Below are positions 12,621 to 24,088 of a stretch of DNA of 64,000 nt, in pieces (position 1 is the first letter of the stretch; the number at the start of each line of letters is the position of its first letter). Source of the DNA: Ficedula albicollis (Eukaryota > Chordata > Aves > Passeriformes > Muscicapidae); contig NC_021686.1 in the NCBI RefSeq assembly GCF_000247815.1, positions 4,790,037-4,854,036 of the forward strand, read 5' to 3'. Position numbers and translations under genes: made by a program. Below the pieces are notes generated by a model. It was not told the origin of the DNA. It was given only the letters and a program-made list of their open reading frames with translations, and did no database searches.

Positions 12621-13676
12621 GCTCCCTTACAAAGGGGGTTTGTAACTGCCCTGTCCTCTGGGGATATTTTCTCTCTCTGTTGTATGGACGTGAGGCAGGC
12701 TGCACAATCATGGCTTTGACTCACATTTGTGGGACTCAGGGCGCACCCAGAACCATCTGCTGCCTGCTGTTCACAGTGGTGTCATTCTCTGTAGGATTTC
12801 ACCTCCTCTGGTTTGTTTTCCGAGCAGAATACAGGCATTTCACAGCCCATTTTATCTCTTTGCACTCACCCTTACAATCATTAACACACATTTCTTCTGA
12901 CTTCTTGTGCAACCTTTTGTCTCATAAATTCAGCAGAAAAAAAAAAGATAAATTCCTCTTATTCCCTGTACACAGCTCTTGGCTAAAGAGCTTTTTTGCC
13001 TAACTGTAGAAGAAAAATAACAAATGGGTGATTATAATTAGTCCTGAGCTAATTACAAAAACTGGTATTTTTATTTTTACCTGTAGGATTCAACAACTGA
13101 TTGCTTAACCATAAGGCCATCAAATTTGGTTTAGGGTGAAAAATTGCTTAACAGAACTTTGGGATTATAAAAGCAAAAAATCAAAAAAAGAACTGTAATC
13201 TCACAGTTCCACCTCACTTCCATGGGAATTATGATTTTTACAAATAATAAAAAAACAATTCAGAATTACATGTGGAAAACAAAGAGTAAAGCATTGCAGT
13301 TTACTAAGCTGAAAAAGCTTGAAAATTAAGTTATAACATGATATTTTTAAAAATTCAGATCTATATGACTAAACAGCACAGCTGCTTCCACCAGCTTTGA
13401 TTTTCTTATCTATCTTTGATAGTTAATGCTGACTTCCCCATACCAGCTTTGCAAAGCCTGGCATTCTGTTCAACAAAATACTGAGCAAATATCCCTGACT
13501 TGGTGTATTCGTGGTCAGAAAGAAAGGACCTTTTCCTTCCATCCCATCGATGCTAAACCAAAGTTCCTATTTTCAGATTTCTAGTCGATCAAGCTTGCCT
13601 AGCCACCGCTGCCTCCTTCCTTAGCTTCCTTAGATATTCCAATAGTGTTCTGCTAAACTCAAGTGGGATATTCCCA
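12621..13676. other. Noncoding stretch, nothing recognised
   Basis: AT-rich, with several A runs of 7-10 bases. About 13020-13350 is especially poor in G and C. No repeat family or exon is seen. Confidence 0.5.
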
Positions 13677-13761
13677 ATGCTCTGGCACCTTCCCTCCAGC
13701 TCTGCCTCCCAAGCAGGTCTTATGCTCTGGCACCTTCCCTCCAGCTCTGCCTCTCAAGCAG
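13677..13761. repeat. Tandem doublet, 45 bp unit x 2
   Basis: Copies start at 13677 and 13722 with atgctctggcaccttccc. One difference lies in the shared 40 bp (cctccc versus cctctc); the last bases of copy two have diverged. The frame runs through both copies, producing a short repeated peptide on each strand that I do not regard as coding. Confidence 0.93.
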
Positions 13762-16700
13762 AGGCCAGTGAAAAGCCCGTTGTTGAACTGATAGCAGCAT
13801 TCAGGCTTGCCTTTGGTGGGCTGCAAGGCCTGAAAGGTGGCTCTCAGCATGAGAGAGAAACTTTTGTGTGTCAGATCATTTTGGATCCATGCTCTTGCAA
13901 TGGCTTTAGGATAGTATTTGTCTCTGCAGTGTCTAACTTTCTTCTGCAGTCAATAGATGCCAAGTTTAGCAGCAAGCTGCATTTGTCTCTACATTCTCAT
14001 TAACGTGATGGATGTTACATAGGTGTATTTATGCAATTCTTCTTGATCTCGTTTTTGTAGTAGTCTGTAGAGTATGGTATCATTACTCTAGGCTTTCACG
14101 TAGACACCTTTGCCAAGAAGATAAATACTGGCCTTAATCCTGAGCACAAACATCTTTTTCAGCTGCCACTGTGTTCCTTTTGCATACAGGGCTATTGAGC
14201 AGGTTTGCAGACCTGCCTATAAGCTCCAGAATGCAGCACATGAATTCCAGCTGACAGAGATCTTCCACAACAAAAGAAGGTTTGTAGAGATTTAGGAATG
14301 ACCAAATCCTTTTCCACTTTTCCTTGGCATCATCTGTATCTTTGCAAGTGCCCACTGGTTTAAATTTTCACAGTCTAACCTAAACAAGGCACAGGTGTCA
14401 AGAATTTTATTCCACTGCAAATAGTGAGTGAAATTAGACATTCATGATTTACAAATGTTTGGGGTATGCTTACATCCTTTGGTACTTTCCTGCTAGTGGA
14501 GGAATAAATAGTCTTGGTAAAGAGACAAGTGGATCAGTTTAGAACCCTACTTATGTGGTTTGACAAGACTCACCGTTCTCTCTCTTCATGATGGTAATAG
14601 AATCAATATTAGTAAAATTCCATAGTTGTACAATTTAAATGTTTTCCATCAGAGGATCATCAGCAGAACATAGACACATGCAAGTTTTTCTTTTCATTGT
14701 TGAAGAGCTGTCCCATTAGGCAGGAGAAATTGCTGGGTTTCAGCGATGAGTGGAAGAGCCTCTTTGTGGGAGGGTAAAAGACTGACACCTCAACCCAGAG
14801 CAGAGGTGTGATGTTAGTCCTTCATGGGCCAGGTGAAAGTTCATTTCCTTCTTTGCCCAGATCTTCAGATTGTATTGCTCCAGCCAAAGCTGCTTTTGGC
14901 TGCCTTTAGACTTGGAATGTTGCCAAAAATCCCTTTTTCTATAATAATGTTAAATGCTAAGAGAATCGAAGTGCTTTGGAGAGCCACTTCCCCATTTTGT
15001 TGCAGATTTGTCAATCTAGTCTGGCTTTTAAAATTTTATTTGTTTTTCTAATCTGGGAATGTTTCCCTGCATATAAAATTGTGCAGGTTTTAAGGAGTTA
15101 TTTTCCAATAATCTTTTTTCCAAATAAAAACATCAATTATTAAAAATCAGTTCTGAAATTAAACAGATACTTGTCTGACATTATGCATGTGATTATGACT
15201 GTGCACGTAAACATCACCACTGGGGCTGTATACTTAGACTGTATCATACATAAATATTTACAACATGCATTTGTGCAATACAGGATAACTTCATAGCAAA
15301 TTTCAGACATTCAAACAAAAATCATTAGATGGATACAGAGACAACAAAGCTTAGTGAAGAATAAAGAAATTATTTGCTGTATATTTTTGAGTGGTTTAGT
15401 CATATATGTATATTGTCTTATTCTCTGAGAACTGACATTTTTAATGAATGTTCAGAATTGTGCAGTATCTAACTTGAAAGTGAAACCCAACTGTTGAGAA
15501 AACTGCCATAATGATGTCAGATGACAAATGTGGATATTTCCCATATCACACACTTTAGGTTGAGCATTTTTATTTAAACCTTGATACTAAAATCAAGAGA
15601 ATTAATAATTGGTTATTACTTTAATACTTCAGATTTTTAAATGAGAAATGAAAAGACGAAAGGTCACATCATTTCAAAGCAGATTGGGCGAGGAGAAAGA
15701 GGGGAAGAACCTCAGGTCCCCTGTAAAATCCATAGCCAGAAAGCTGGGACAAAACTCTAAAATTTGAACACATCTTGCCTTCTATCTATAGGTATAACAA
15801 TGGCATATGAGATTCCTGTTGAACTCACATGAAAAGTGTGGAAGAGATGGTGAACTCAGCTTAGCTTTTTAAAATCCCGTTTGACTTTTTGCTGCCTGCA
15901 CTGGCTGTGTCTGCCTGGCACAGCACAGCACTGGGAAATGTCACCCATGGTGATCTCAGGCTGTTCCTGCAGCAAAACCCACCAATACTTGCTTGGCTGC
16001 TTCAGCACAGCAGGCCTGCACCCCTTGCTGAGGATCCTCTTGCCTCATGAAGGCTTCAAAGCTCCATATTCATGCTGCTTCTGGCTCTAAAAGGTTCTTT
16101 TTGGTGCTGTGCTGTGCTCCAGCCTACCCAGCAGAAACGCCCAAAGTCTTCATGACTGCAGTACTTGGAAAGATAGGGCAGAGGGAAGGAGAGATTTTGG
16201 TGCCCCGACTGCAGCCCACCTTTCAAATAGCTGTCAGCATATCCATGAATCTACAGCCATCCATGGAGGGTGTTAAAATTTATTGGCCAGTTCTTCATAG
16301 TGAAATACAAACACCAGAAAACAGCATTTCTCGGATTTGGGAAAGCATCCGTTAAGCTTAACTCGGAATAGTGCGCAGCTGAGAAAATAACATGGTATAA
16401 GCTTGAGCTTCTCATAAATGTCCCTGTGTGACAAAGGAAAAATGAATATGATTTCCTTCAAGTCAGGGCTATGCAAACATGAAACACTCGTGCTGCTTCC
16501 TTTACTGGAGCCTCAATCAGCAGATGGTGCAGGCCTGCCAGTGACTACTATCCATCCCAGGTGATATTTCAGCAGGAAAGATCTGTTAGTCAAGAACATT
16601 CTCTTTCCAGTCTGTGGGGAGGAAATTTATAGAGCAGTGTGTTATGGGACTGCTGATTTCTGAAACAGAAGATGGCCTTTTTATTTATTCGTTTGGGATT

Positions 16701-17105
16701 CTGCTTTTATAGCTTTGTTTGCTGGCTCGTCTTGGAGCCTTTCGGTGGAGCTGAGGCTCTGGAATAGATACACTTTCTGAATAAGACTGTCTGGTTAGGG
16801 TTTTTTTATTTTTGTTTTTAATCCTTATGATGGCACTGAGATTTTTCTTCTCAGAAAAACGCACGTATTCCTTTCTGCTGATTTATTTCTGACTTCTGCT
16901 GTCATAAGGATTCTCCCAGGACATTTGTTGTTCACTCAGTAATTTAAACTTTGTGAATTTCTTTAAACTTTGTTTAAGTTAAATCCCAGTGTATTTTCCT
17001 CTGAATAATTTTTTGCACTCAATCCCCAAAAAACATTTTGAGTTTTATTTATTTATTTACTGCTATCTGTTTAGTTCCACTGACAGTTTTCCAGCTCTTC
17101 CTAAC
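13762..17105. other. Noncoding stretch, nothing firmly recognised
   Basis: Single-copy AT-rich DNA. A GC-richer pocket at 15880-16230 has open frames of about 70-100 codons without recognisable content. No repeat family, RNA gene or exon is seen. Confidence 0.5.
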
Positions 17106-17332
17106 AGCCCCCTGGTCAAATGTCTTTGGAGAAAAGCAGACAAAATATTCTGCATTAGAATATTTTTGAATCTGGAAGCACACCAATAGATTGGAAAATT
17201 TAGCATTCTAGTAGCCCCCTGGTCAAATGTCTTTGGAGAAAAGCTGACAAAATATTCTGCACTAGAATATTTTTGAATCTAGATTGGAAAATTTAGCATT
17301 CTAGGAATAGATTGGAAAATTTAGCATTCTAG
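17106..17332. repeat. Nested tandem duplication, 107 bp unit plus 25 bp subunit
   Basis: Copy one is 17106-17212 and copy two begins at 17213; both start with agccccctggtcaaatgt. Copy two lacks about 15 bp of the middle of copy one (the piece around ggaagcacaccaa). Its terminal block agattggaaaatttagcatt is itself present twice, at 17281 and 17309. There were therefore at least two events: a large duplication and a small one inside or after it. Confidence 0.93.
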
Positions 17333-20300
17333 TGAATGACTCCTGCAGAAGTTATTTGAACATGCTCTGTTCTCGGTACCATTTTCCAAGTCCTTGATGC
17401 TGCAGAGTCTCCATTTAGTGCACCTACACTGGTGGGAAATACCGTGGGAATGCCCTATTAGCATTTTGGTCATGCAAGTGAGAAACAATTTTGCAAGCAG
17501 GAGGAAGACTTCAGTGGAGAAAGAGCTTCTCTAATGTAAAACTTACTTGAAACACAGCAGTCAGGACAGCTCCATTCTTCCTGCTGTAGGAAAAATTCTA
17601 TAAAATGTGTTTGACCCTGAGTCTGCTTTGATGCAGGTGTGCCAACAGCGAACTTGAGAGTCTTAATATTGTTATTAGAAAATGCTAGTAATAATCAAAT
17701 ATGATACTAAATTATGTTCCAGTTGCTAAAATCTTGCAGCCAATGTGGCACAGCCAGATGTGTGTTGAATGTAAGAGGAGAGGCCGAGTCAACCTTGCTC
17801 ACTTGGAGCTTGTTCTCTTCCTATTTGTCCCTGGATTACCCTGTCCAGGGATGCAGGGGCAGATCCCCTCCGTGCTCCCAGCTCTCCCAGTCAGCATGGA
17901 TCACAGGGCTGTGGGGTTGGGGGTGCTTGTGTGATGAGAAAAGGAATTCTGTCCTTCTGGCCCTTACGTGGGTTGGTGTAAATTTATGGGTGGTATCTTT
18001 GATAAACCACTAGAATGAAATAAATGAGACAAAACGTTCCATAGGTATTAGTGAAGTTTATGAAACCCACTTGCCCTCACATCCTCATAATTCCTTTATG
18101 GAGGTAGCCAAAGGCCTTCTTCCTAAGATGTGGAAATTATGCTTCCTCAAAGCTTGGCAGAGCTGGGAAAGTTATGAAGAACCTCAAAGGCAGGGGAGGT
18201 GGTCACAGTACAGGGGTGATTTTGCACTCAGCTTTCCTGACATGGATGCAATACAGAGCACGTGAGCAGCAGCTGTGAAAAGACTTGCAGAGTACAGGAT
18301 TGTGTTGATGAGAAGAGGCAGATAACGATAATGGAGATAGGAGACGTAAGTTTTTTTTTTGAATGGGAACATTTTGAAGTTAATTTTTTGAGTTTCTTTT
18401 CTCTTCTGTGTGTGCAGGAAGACGAAGGTTAGGTATTAGGTCTTTAGGGAAATAATGAGTAGTGCTGTGATAGGGTTTGGGCATCTTGCCTTCTGAAAAT
18501 GCTGACTTTGTAAATGACCTGGTAAAGATGGTTTCCGTGGTATCAGGAGAGACCACGAAGTCTCTAGTTGAAGTAATTTTCAGAAACTCTACTACTCAGT
18601 ATAATTACACAGTCTCAAGTAGAAATTACTATAAATGGATGTTAATATTAAATCATACGTTTTTCCCCCTTTTTTTTTCAATCAAGCATACTCAAAAATG
18701 GAAAAGCTACCTAGGACTGCTAGGCTTATCTTTTGGTTTTGTGTTCACAAGGGAAATACCTGGCTCCTTCCCTAGCTTGTGAATTGGATGCATTGAGATG
18801 TGCAGTCACTGTCCCTGTCACTGGCAAATAGGTTTCATTGTGTAGATATACAATGAAGTTGGTGGGGGGTATAATATTTAGAATAGCCCTGAAACACATG
18901 ATCATAAATGAGAATACTGGTGTCCCCAGAGCTCCTGGCTGTGGTAGGAAAACAGAAATTGCTCCTCTGAGTTGCAGATGTCCCTTGATTCTGAAAGCAG
19001 AAGATGGCTGGAGTTGGTATCTCCAGAAACAGAATTGTCCAAGCCTAAAGGTACCAGAAAGGTGTGTTTGACATAAATTAAGATCACTATCTGACCCTTC
19101 CATCAATAAAAGGCACAAAACCACACTCCATAACCACATTTTTCACAAGTCTTCTTTGCTGGGCCATCTGTGCTGCCAACTGTTCTTCTACTGTATATCG
19201 TCTGCCTGAAGAAGCACTAAGCAGGTGTGGCACATGTTTGGCTCGTTCCTGCTTTGCATGTGTAATGTAATTATGTTTGACAGACTTGGTTTGATTGAGA
19301 GAAAACTATGAATTGGGTTAAATGTTTTTTGTTTAGACTTTATTAGCTAAAGATGCCATTGCATAATTAATTTGTGAATAAGCAGCAATCTTGCAAATGA
19401 GGCAGTGAATCAAAAGCACAGGCAGACATTATAGCCTCTTCTCAGGATGAGTTTACACATTTCTTATTTGTAGTATTCATTAAAAATACATAAAGGAAGG
19501 TTAACAAAACATTGCAACAAAGAACCACAAGCAAACTAGTTAGCCACAGAAGCCTTCATAAATGCCTAAGTCAAAAAACTGAAAACAAGCCAAGTCAAAA
19601 ACATGAGCCTGAGCTAGACAGTAAATGCTTTAACAATGTTTGAATTCTATTTCTAGGTGCTTTCTGTTTAAATCCAGTGTTTGGAGTAAGGTTATATTTT
19701 TAGCCTCAATGTAGAAAAATTAAGAATATTTTCTTAACAGTAGGAAAATCTTTAGACTGAACCTCTGACTTTTTACTTAGAGAAGATGCTACTCTTTACA
19801 TTTTGCTCTTTGAGAATGGAAAGTGGCTGTTTTAACCTCTATGCCTCAAAATACTGACATCTGTTTCTACTTTGTGTTCAGGTCATACAAACCACACTAC
19901 TCAGGGAGAAAGTGAAGAACATCTGTAGGATGCAGTGGTTTGGCTTAGAACTCACTTTGCAGATTATTTCTCTCTTGAAGCCCTGCCTGCAGCATGCCTC
20001 ATGCAAGGCTGAGGCACAGGCTGAGCTCTGCTGTTCTTGCCTGTGGGCAGGGGCTGTGGTGGGGGGCCCTGGTGACACTGCTCAGGCACAGGATGGTCTC
20101 TTGGTGCCAGAACCCTAGCACCTCCTTGGGTTATTTGTCATAAATCTGTGTTTCTCATTAATTTCTCTACCTGCCTTCTCTTTAGCCAGTGCTCATCTTC
20201 GAGCATTGATCCTGTCCACTCTCTGTCCCAGTGATTTTTCACTCCCAGCACTGTCACTGTCACACGTGCTTCACACTTCCCCTTCGGGCACAATGCACCA

Positions 20301-20989
20301 GTTCATCTCAGTTCACACAAGTCAATACATCTATCTCAGATATGAAAGGATGTTTCCACTCCTGAGTACCAAAACTTTAGCTTAATTGAGCCAATGTCTG
20401 TAGGTTAAAGTGAAGGTGTCCTATGGTGCTCCTTAAAATAGGAAAGATGAATTTTGAGCTTCCTTCTATTAATCTTTTTATTTTCCTTTATGTTTCTCAG
20501 TAGTAGGAGAAAACTTAGTAAAGGCAATTTTCATGTATTTATTTATTGTATTGTAATAGTATAAATATTCATTTATATCTATTGGTAATGTTGAGATACT
20601 TGGTCCTAACAGCAATTTCCAAATGCTCCTATAAGTCAAATATAAAAACTGGTCCTCTGAAAGGATGGTTTAGGAAGCAGATTAATTTACCAATAGCAAC
20701 ACACCAGCCTTAAAATGATTTATATTAATTGTTTGCATTATTTTAGTTGAATTTATTCCCTTATGGCAACATGTGAGATTAAATTCACCAATGCTCCACA
20801 TGCTGGGTGAGAGGGCAAGAAGATTTTTCCAGAGCAATCAAGCTCAAATGCATCTTCTGGGGTAAAGGAGTGAAGGAAGTAGGCTGGAGAATTTTTGATA
20901 GATTTAGCTATCTCAGTTCTTCCTGCTGTCTCTTTTTCAGTTCTGTGTGAAGCATTGTGCTGCTCCTGCTTCCCAGCAGTGTCGTGTTT
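17333..20989. other. Noncoding stretch with possible conserved element
   Basis: No gene is recognised. About 19250-19440 is a candidate conserved noncoding element: AT-rich but not low-complexity, with TAATTA-like, ATGCAAAT-like and TGATTGA-like words. About 20160-20300 is clearly C/T-biased on the plus strand. A 137-codon minus frame at 18726-19139 has a hydrophobic start but no domain, and is not called. Confidence 0.45.
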
Positions 20990-21691
20990 CTTCTCTCAGG
21001 AGTAGCAACTGCAATCTGGCAGGACAGAAGATCGATGCAGGGTTGTTTAGGAAAAATTTTTCTTTTTTCAAATGAAGTTGCTTCCTATCCTTTGCCAAGG
21101 GTTTATGGAGTTTGTAAGATAGCTGATTTTTGTTCTAATTCTTTGGCCACTGCTCAAACCCTGCCTTCAGTCCAGCTCTCTATGATTATTTTCTTCTTAT
21201 GCAGCACTTTGAGACTTGAACATTCATGCAGTTGTATTACTTTTGCTGCTCCAGATAATGGTTTTTCTTAATTATGTCTTCTTTGGATTTTTCCATTAAT
21301 TTCCATCCATCTTGGATATTTCAGAGAAGATGCTCAGAACATTAAATACTATGACAAGGCTTTTGATTTTTCCCAATTCTTTAATCTTCTTTCAGGAGCT
21401 CCATAATTCTTAAACACAGTTTTCTCTCCTTTGTGATTTTTTTTTTTTATTGCAGAATTCGTCTCTTTGTTGTTTGAGTTTCAACTGACTCCATTGCTTT
21501 TCAAATCCCTCCAGCCTTCCCTCAGTTTTATTTACCTTAGTCTCAAAGGAAGCTGTGGAAGCTTGAAGGTTATCGATTTTTAAATGAAGAGATTGAAGAC
21601 GTTCTTTTACTGAGGCGTCTTGTAGAGTGTTTGAAGGTGGAGAGGCTGCCTGGATGTGGGAGATGATGTTGTGTCTGCAGGGTGAGGTCAC
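20990..21691 (-). mobile_element. Probable relic of an L1/Tx1-like LINE ORF1 with coiled coil
   Basis: The minus frame at 21410-21691 gives 93 residues. From V28 to L70 the positions 28, 32, 35, 39, 42, 46, 49, 53, 56, 60, 63, 67 and 70 follow perfect 3-4 heptad spacing, and 11 of the 13 are hydrophobic, so this is a convincing coiled coil. It ends in a Lys-rich segment and SQRREN. One base shift later the strand reads YGAPE, which resembles the conserved RRNN...GIPE element that follows the coiled coil in L1-type ORF1 proteins. About 400 bp further on (near 21012-21032) the strand reads IFCPARL, like the YPARL-type motif near the ORF1 C-terminus, at about the right distance. Stops and frameshifts break the rest, so it cannot encode a full protein. 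Family and role are my inference; a cellular coiled-coil exon is the alternative. An AAG/GTAAAT donor-like site lies inside the coil. Confidence 0.42.
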
Positions 21692-23988
21692 TCGAGATTT
21701 GATTCCATCCCCGTGCTTGTCCTAAGCACCTTCTGGCAGATTTTTTTGGGTTGCCTGTGTCAAACACTTGAGCAGTCTGTTATGGGCGGGTTTCAGACAG
21801 CAGTGGGTGCTGACAAAGCCCACAAAGGAGGTGGGCTGTCAGTGCTGCACAAAGCCGCCGTGGCAGAGGTGCCTCTGTCAGGATGCTCTGCACAGCCTCT
21901 GTGTCCTAACGAGACTGGGCAAACAGGCCTCTCACCTCAGCTGGCCCAGAAACAAAGTGGGAGGAGGAAGAGAATCACCAAATAACAGTTGGGAGTACAG
22001 TAAGAGGAAAATGCCTTTGATAATAAAGAGAGTTTATCTTCCTGCTGACCAAGTTGAAAAAAGTATGCTCGAATCACAATCCATTCATTTAACAAGCTGC
22101 TCTTTTCTGCCCTTTGTTTCTTTCTCTTAGGCTCTGAGCTTGAATCAGGATCCTCTGAGTCACAAATAACCCAGTGACATTCCCTGTCTCTTACCTTAGT
22201 TTTGCATCATTCTTTTATTAATGAAAAGTCACTATTCCAATGAAGCCATAAGGCCTCTGGCCTTTAGCCATCAGATCTGGCAGTTCAGTAAATCATAAAT
22301 GGCCAGCACCCCTCTGAACAGCTCCATTCCTGCCACATTCTTGGGGATTTAATCCCCACTGGAGATTGTATGCTGTCATTAGTAATGGATTTTCTAATAG
22401 TAGAAAAGCAGCCTTGGTAGAGGCTGGGAGAGATGTGAAATGTTTTGTGCTGAGGCCAGGCCATACTAAAAGGGCATTAAACCTTCTCCAAAACATTGTA
22501 ATTTGACTGACGGGCAAACTTTTAGATTGGACTTTGCATTATTCAGCTTTTTTGTGTTTTCTGAGGAAAACCATTAACATTTCCAACCTCAGCCTGCAGA
22601 GTACCTTATACTTTAGAAGGGCAGGTTTTGTGCCACACTAACATCTCTCTCACCACTCTCTGACAGGTGAAGGAGGGGTTTGCATCAGAGAACCTGAGCA
22701 AAACTCCCAAACAGTGAGGCTGTTGGAGAAGTTTGGTCTTGGTAGCAAATATTAAAGTATAGGAGTATTTATATTTAACATAAATGTATTAGTGATGCAC
22801 AGAAATGGGACTGTATGTTTTAAGAGCAGTTTAGGGAAGAATTTGCTTTGTTAGATGCTTTGTTAGAAAGCACTGGCTGGAGGGAGAGAACAAACACAAT
22901 AGAAAATGATCCTGATTGCTTTACCATTGATACAAAAATCTTCCTGGATGGCAACCTCTTAATTTTAATTTTTACTTTTGTTTTCATTCAATGCTATATC
23001 CATGTTAGAACTTCAAAATAATATGTTTTAAATTTCCTAACAAATGATGAATCTACAGTTCAACCCTCTTGTAATGATTTTTTTTTACATGCTTCTAGTC
23101 TCTTTAATGTTCTTTAAATAATTTTATCTACTTCTATTCCCAATCAAAATTTTGGATCAAAGTAGAATTTATTATCTCTGAAATGAGCATAATTATTCAT
23201 CTGTATTTTACAGTAGGTGCTGTCTTCTAAGATTCTTTGATTCTGCAAATTTTGTGTCACTTAAGACTTTAAGGAGACTCTCTTCCATCTGGCACAGTTT
23301 GCAAATAACCCGACTGAGTTCAGCATGCAGCATTTTCCTCAAGTATAACGTAATCAAGCTTTAGACCATGCTGATTAATAAAGTATTAAATGCAAGACTT
23401 GTGACTTATATTACATGTGGCAGAAAAAAAACCCAAACAAAAACCAAGACCAAACCAGCTATGAAAATTAAATGTAGAGTTTATTTACTGGCAAGAGGAA
23501 CACTGGAAGCCTCCTGAAGCTGTAAAAGTTATAGAAGATAAGGACATTTTTATTTTGAAGTAACCTATTTGAAGCGTGGTTATAATGCTGTAGGCTGGAA
23601 TTTTCAAAGCAGCACAGAGAAGTCAGCCACCAGGCTCTCAGTGCATTTCAGTAGGGTGATCTAAAGCAATGAGTTTGAGAATATCTCTGGAAAATAGAGA
23701 TTCACTAGGTCTAGAGGGAATCATTCTGGTAATGCCTGAACATCCTTTTGACAGGGAAGAAGAGCCAGGATACTTGCAATTTGGAAATTCCTCTTGGAGT
23801 ACTGGCTGCTAGTTTCCTGCACCTCTTCTGGTGACTGGCAGGAGGGCACTGACTTCCTCTTTCATTCCCCCACATCTTTTCCATGTTTTATTCCAGAGGA
23901 AGTGACCCACAGCAGCAGTCAGGGACCAGGTTACCTTGGTTAGTTGTGTCACTTGGACTGAGATGCTGTGTGGTACTTTTAGAGGAAT
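21692..23988. other. Noncoding stretch with possible conserved element
   Basis: No exon is recognised. About 22200-22440 reads like a conserved noncoding element (aggcctctggcctttagcc lies in a balanced, non-repetitive context). A 12-bp near-repeat, tttgttaga, occurs twice at about 22847-22870. About 22960-23200 is strongly AT-rich. Near 23423-23450 there is a short A- and C-only rich stretch. Confidence 0.45.
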
Positions 23989-24088
23989 TAGTGGATAAAC
24001 AGAGGAGGAGGGTGGAGGGTGGAGGGTATTTTTTTTCTGCACTAGTGGATAAACAGAGGAGGAGGGTGGAGGGTATTTTTTTTCTGCA
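23989..24088. repeat. Tandem doublet, 54/46 bp, purine-rich
   Basis: Copies at 23989-24042 and 24043-24088 start with tagtggataaacagagga and end with a run of Ts followed by ctgca. Copy one contains one extra 8 bp ggagggtg unit, so a small purine-only array varies inside the larger duplication. The plus strand is almost all purine over about 25 bp and has several GGG runs. Confidence 0.94.

Noticed and set aside
12035..12724. 229-codon minus frame, Pro/Ser-rich, and matching Gly/Leu-rich plus frames
   Set aside because: Produced by translating the G-rich minisatellite; frames are open on both strands and in several phases, with no non-repetitive domain.
18726..19139. 137-codon minus frame with a signal-peptide-like start
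   Set aside because: After the hydrophobic start there is no recognisable domain or cysteine pattern, and no promoter or splice-site support.
20957..21271. 104-codon plus frame starting MLLLLPSSVVFLLSG
   Set aside because: Antisense to the probable LINE ORF1 relic; no domain follows the hydrophobic start.
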